NCBI GenBank assembly: GCA_946481495.1
Contig: CAMLNW010000164.1
Coordinates: forward strand, 1-6,520
Source of the DNA: an uncultured Actinomycetes bacterium
GTDB taxonomy: Bacteria; Actinomycetota; Thermoleophilia; Solirubrobacterales; Thermoleophilaceae
Direction: 5' to 3'
Length of the DNA: 6,520 nt
The position numbers were made by a program, and so were the translations under genes. Positions 6,018 through 6,520 of the stretch are shown piece by piece. Position 1 is the stretch's first letter. The number at the start of each line of letters is the position of its first letter. A model generated the notes under the pieces. The model made no database searches and was not told where the DNA came from. It worked only from the letters and a program-made list of their open reading frames with translations.

Positions 6018-6520
6018 ATGAAGAAGCGGCTGTGGCACACCCTGCTCTGCGCAGGCGTCGCGCTGGTCGCGGCTCTCACCAGCTTCACGGTGGCGGCCTC
6101 TGCCGAGTCGCGCGTGCTCACGGTCAAGCTCGTGACCGGCGAGATCGTCACGGTCACCGTCGACGTGCCTCCGGGCACGCCGGTCTCGGAGATCCAGCTC
6201 CCGGCCGAGCTCGGTCCGGTCGAGTGGGTCTCCGCCCAGGACGCGCCGACCACCACTCCCCCGGCGCCCACGACTGAGACCACTCCTCCGCCCGCAACCA
6301 CGCCGGCGCCCGAGACCACTCCCGCACCGAGCACCCCGCCGGCCGCGGATCCGCTCGGGACCGACTCGGCGCCGACGCCGAAGGTCGGTCGCGAGCAGAA
6401 GGCCGGCGGCGACGACAAGCGAACCCTCAACGACCCCGAGGGCGACAACTCTAAAGCTCAAGATGAGGGTAAGACCGACGGCGGTGGCGCCCGCGCCGAG
6501 CGTCCGGCGCTTCGTAACGC
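6018..6520 (+). CDS. Secreted protein with Pro/Thr-rich linker (3' end beyond window)
   Basis: 167 codons are open to the right edge. Residues 1-29 are a typical Sec signal peptide: basic MKKRLWH, a hydrophobic core (LLCAGVALVAALTSFTVAA) and a cleavage site after ASA (A29/E30). C11 is not in a lipobox. Residues about 33-71 are rich in alternating Val/Thr (VLTVKLVTGEIVTVTVDV) and may form a small beta domain. Residues about 76-110 are a low-complexity linker of Thr-Pro, Ala-Pro and Glu-Thr-Thr units, and the rest is charged and probably disordered. Such linkers are usual in actinobacterial exported wall proteins. A C-terminal peptidoglycan hydrolase or transglycosylase domain would fit, but none is in the window and I do not claim it. 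Its strong Shine-Dalgarno sequence and hairpin leader set it apart from its neighbours. Confidence 0.85.
   Translation, partial: MKKRLWHTLLCAGVALVAALTSFTVAASAESRVLTVKLVTGEIVTVTVDVPPGTPVSEIQLPAELGPVEWVSAQDAPTTTPPAPTTETTPPPATTPAPETTPAPSTPPAADPLGTDSAPTPKVGREQKAGGDDKRTLNDPEGDNSKAQDEGKTDGGGARAERPALRN

Noticed and set aside
5752..6021. 89-aa plus-strand frame with four clustered cysteines, its TGA overlapping the next ATG as ATGA
   Set aside because: It uses ATA, CTA, TCA, TAT, AGA and TTG, triplets avoided by the real genes here, has no Shine-Dalgarno sequence and no recognisable family. A regulatory upstream frame cannot be excluded.
5889..6461. 190-aa and overlapping 159-aa minus-strand frames over the secreted-protein gene
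   Set aside because: Gly/Arg- and Ser/Val-repetitive sequences mirror the Pro/Thr linker of the real gene, and there is no start context.

Overview
The window looks like chromosomal DNA of a high-GC actinobacterium. Coding regions are roughly 70% G+C, codons strongly prefer G or C at the third position, and several starts are GTG. Gene content and protein style (a MerR-headed class III cyclase, a two-domain fatty acyl reductase, small phasin-like proteins, a secreted Pro/Thr-rich protein) would suit the Thermoleophilia/Solirubrobacterales. That placement is inference from memory, not a database result. There are six protein genes, two of them cut by the window ends. I see no tRNA, rRNA, CRISPR array, insertion sequence or phage gene.

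Left block (1-2140, minus strand): an adenylate cyclase with an N-terminal MerR-type helix-turn-helix and a regulatory domain like that of mycobacterial Rv1264. It overlaps by four bases (ATGA) with tilS, the tRNA(Ile)-lysidine synthetase gene, which runs off the left end. The two form a translationally coupled pair.

Middle block (2221-5667): divergent from the cyclase, across an 80-bp gap, is a 669-aa two-domain reductase. It closely resembles the Marinobacter fatty acyl-CoA reductase Maqu_2220 and the mycobacterial AcrA1 group, which make fatty alcohols. It converges on a 102-aa phasin-like coiled-coil protein. Divergent from that protein is a nucleoside phosphorylase family enzyme, which converges on a second phasin-like protein (123 aa) with a Lys/Ala/Pro tail. 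In both convergent pairs a single palindromic CTAG supplies the stop codons of both genes. The two small proteins look like paralogues. With the reductase they suggest neutral-lipid, wax-ester or polyhydroxyalkanoate granules.

Right block (5668-6520): a gene-poor stretch of about 350 bp with lower G+C (about 59% over 5701-6000) leads to a secreted protein with a signal peptide and a Pro/Thr linker, cut by the right end. This is the only gene here with a strong Shine-Dalgarno sequence. A 9-bp perfect inverted repeat ends inside that sequence and could control translation. The complete genes in the rest of the window have a TANNNT -10-like hexamer 6-10 bases before the start codon and no Shine-Dalgarno sequence, the signature of leaderless or nearly leaderless mRNAs.

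Most notable idea: a cyclase whose regulatory domain belongs to a family crystallised with a bound fatty acid also carries a DNA-binding domain and is divergent from a fatty acyl reductase gene. It could be a one-protein lipid sensor, cAMP source and transcription regulator. This is a hypothesis.
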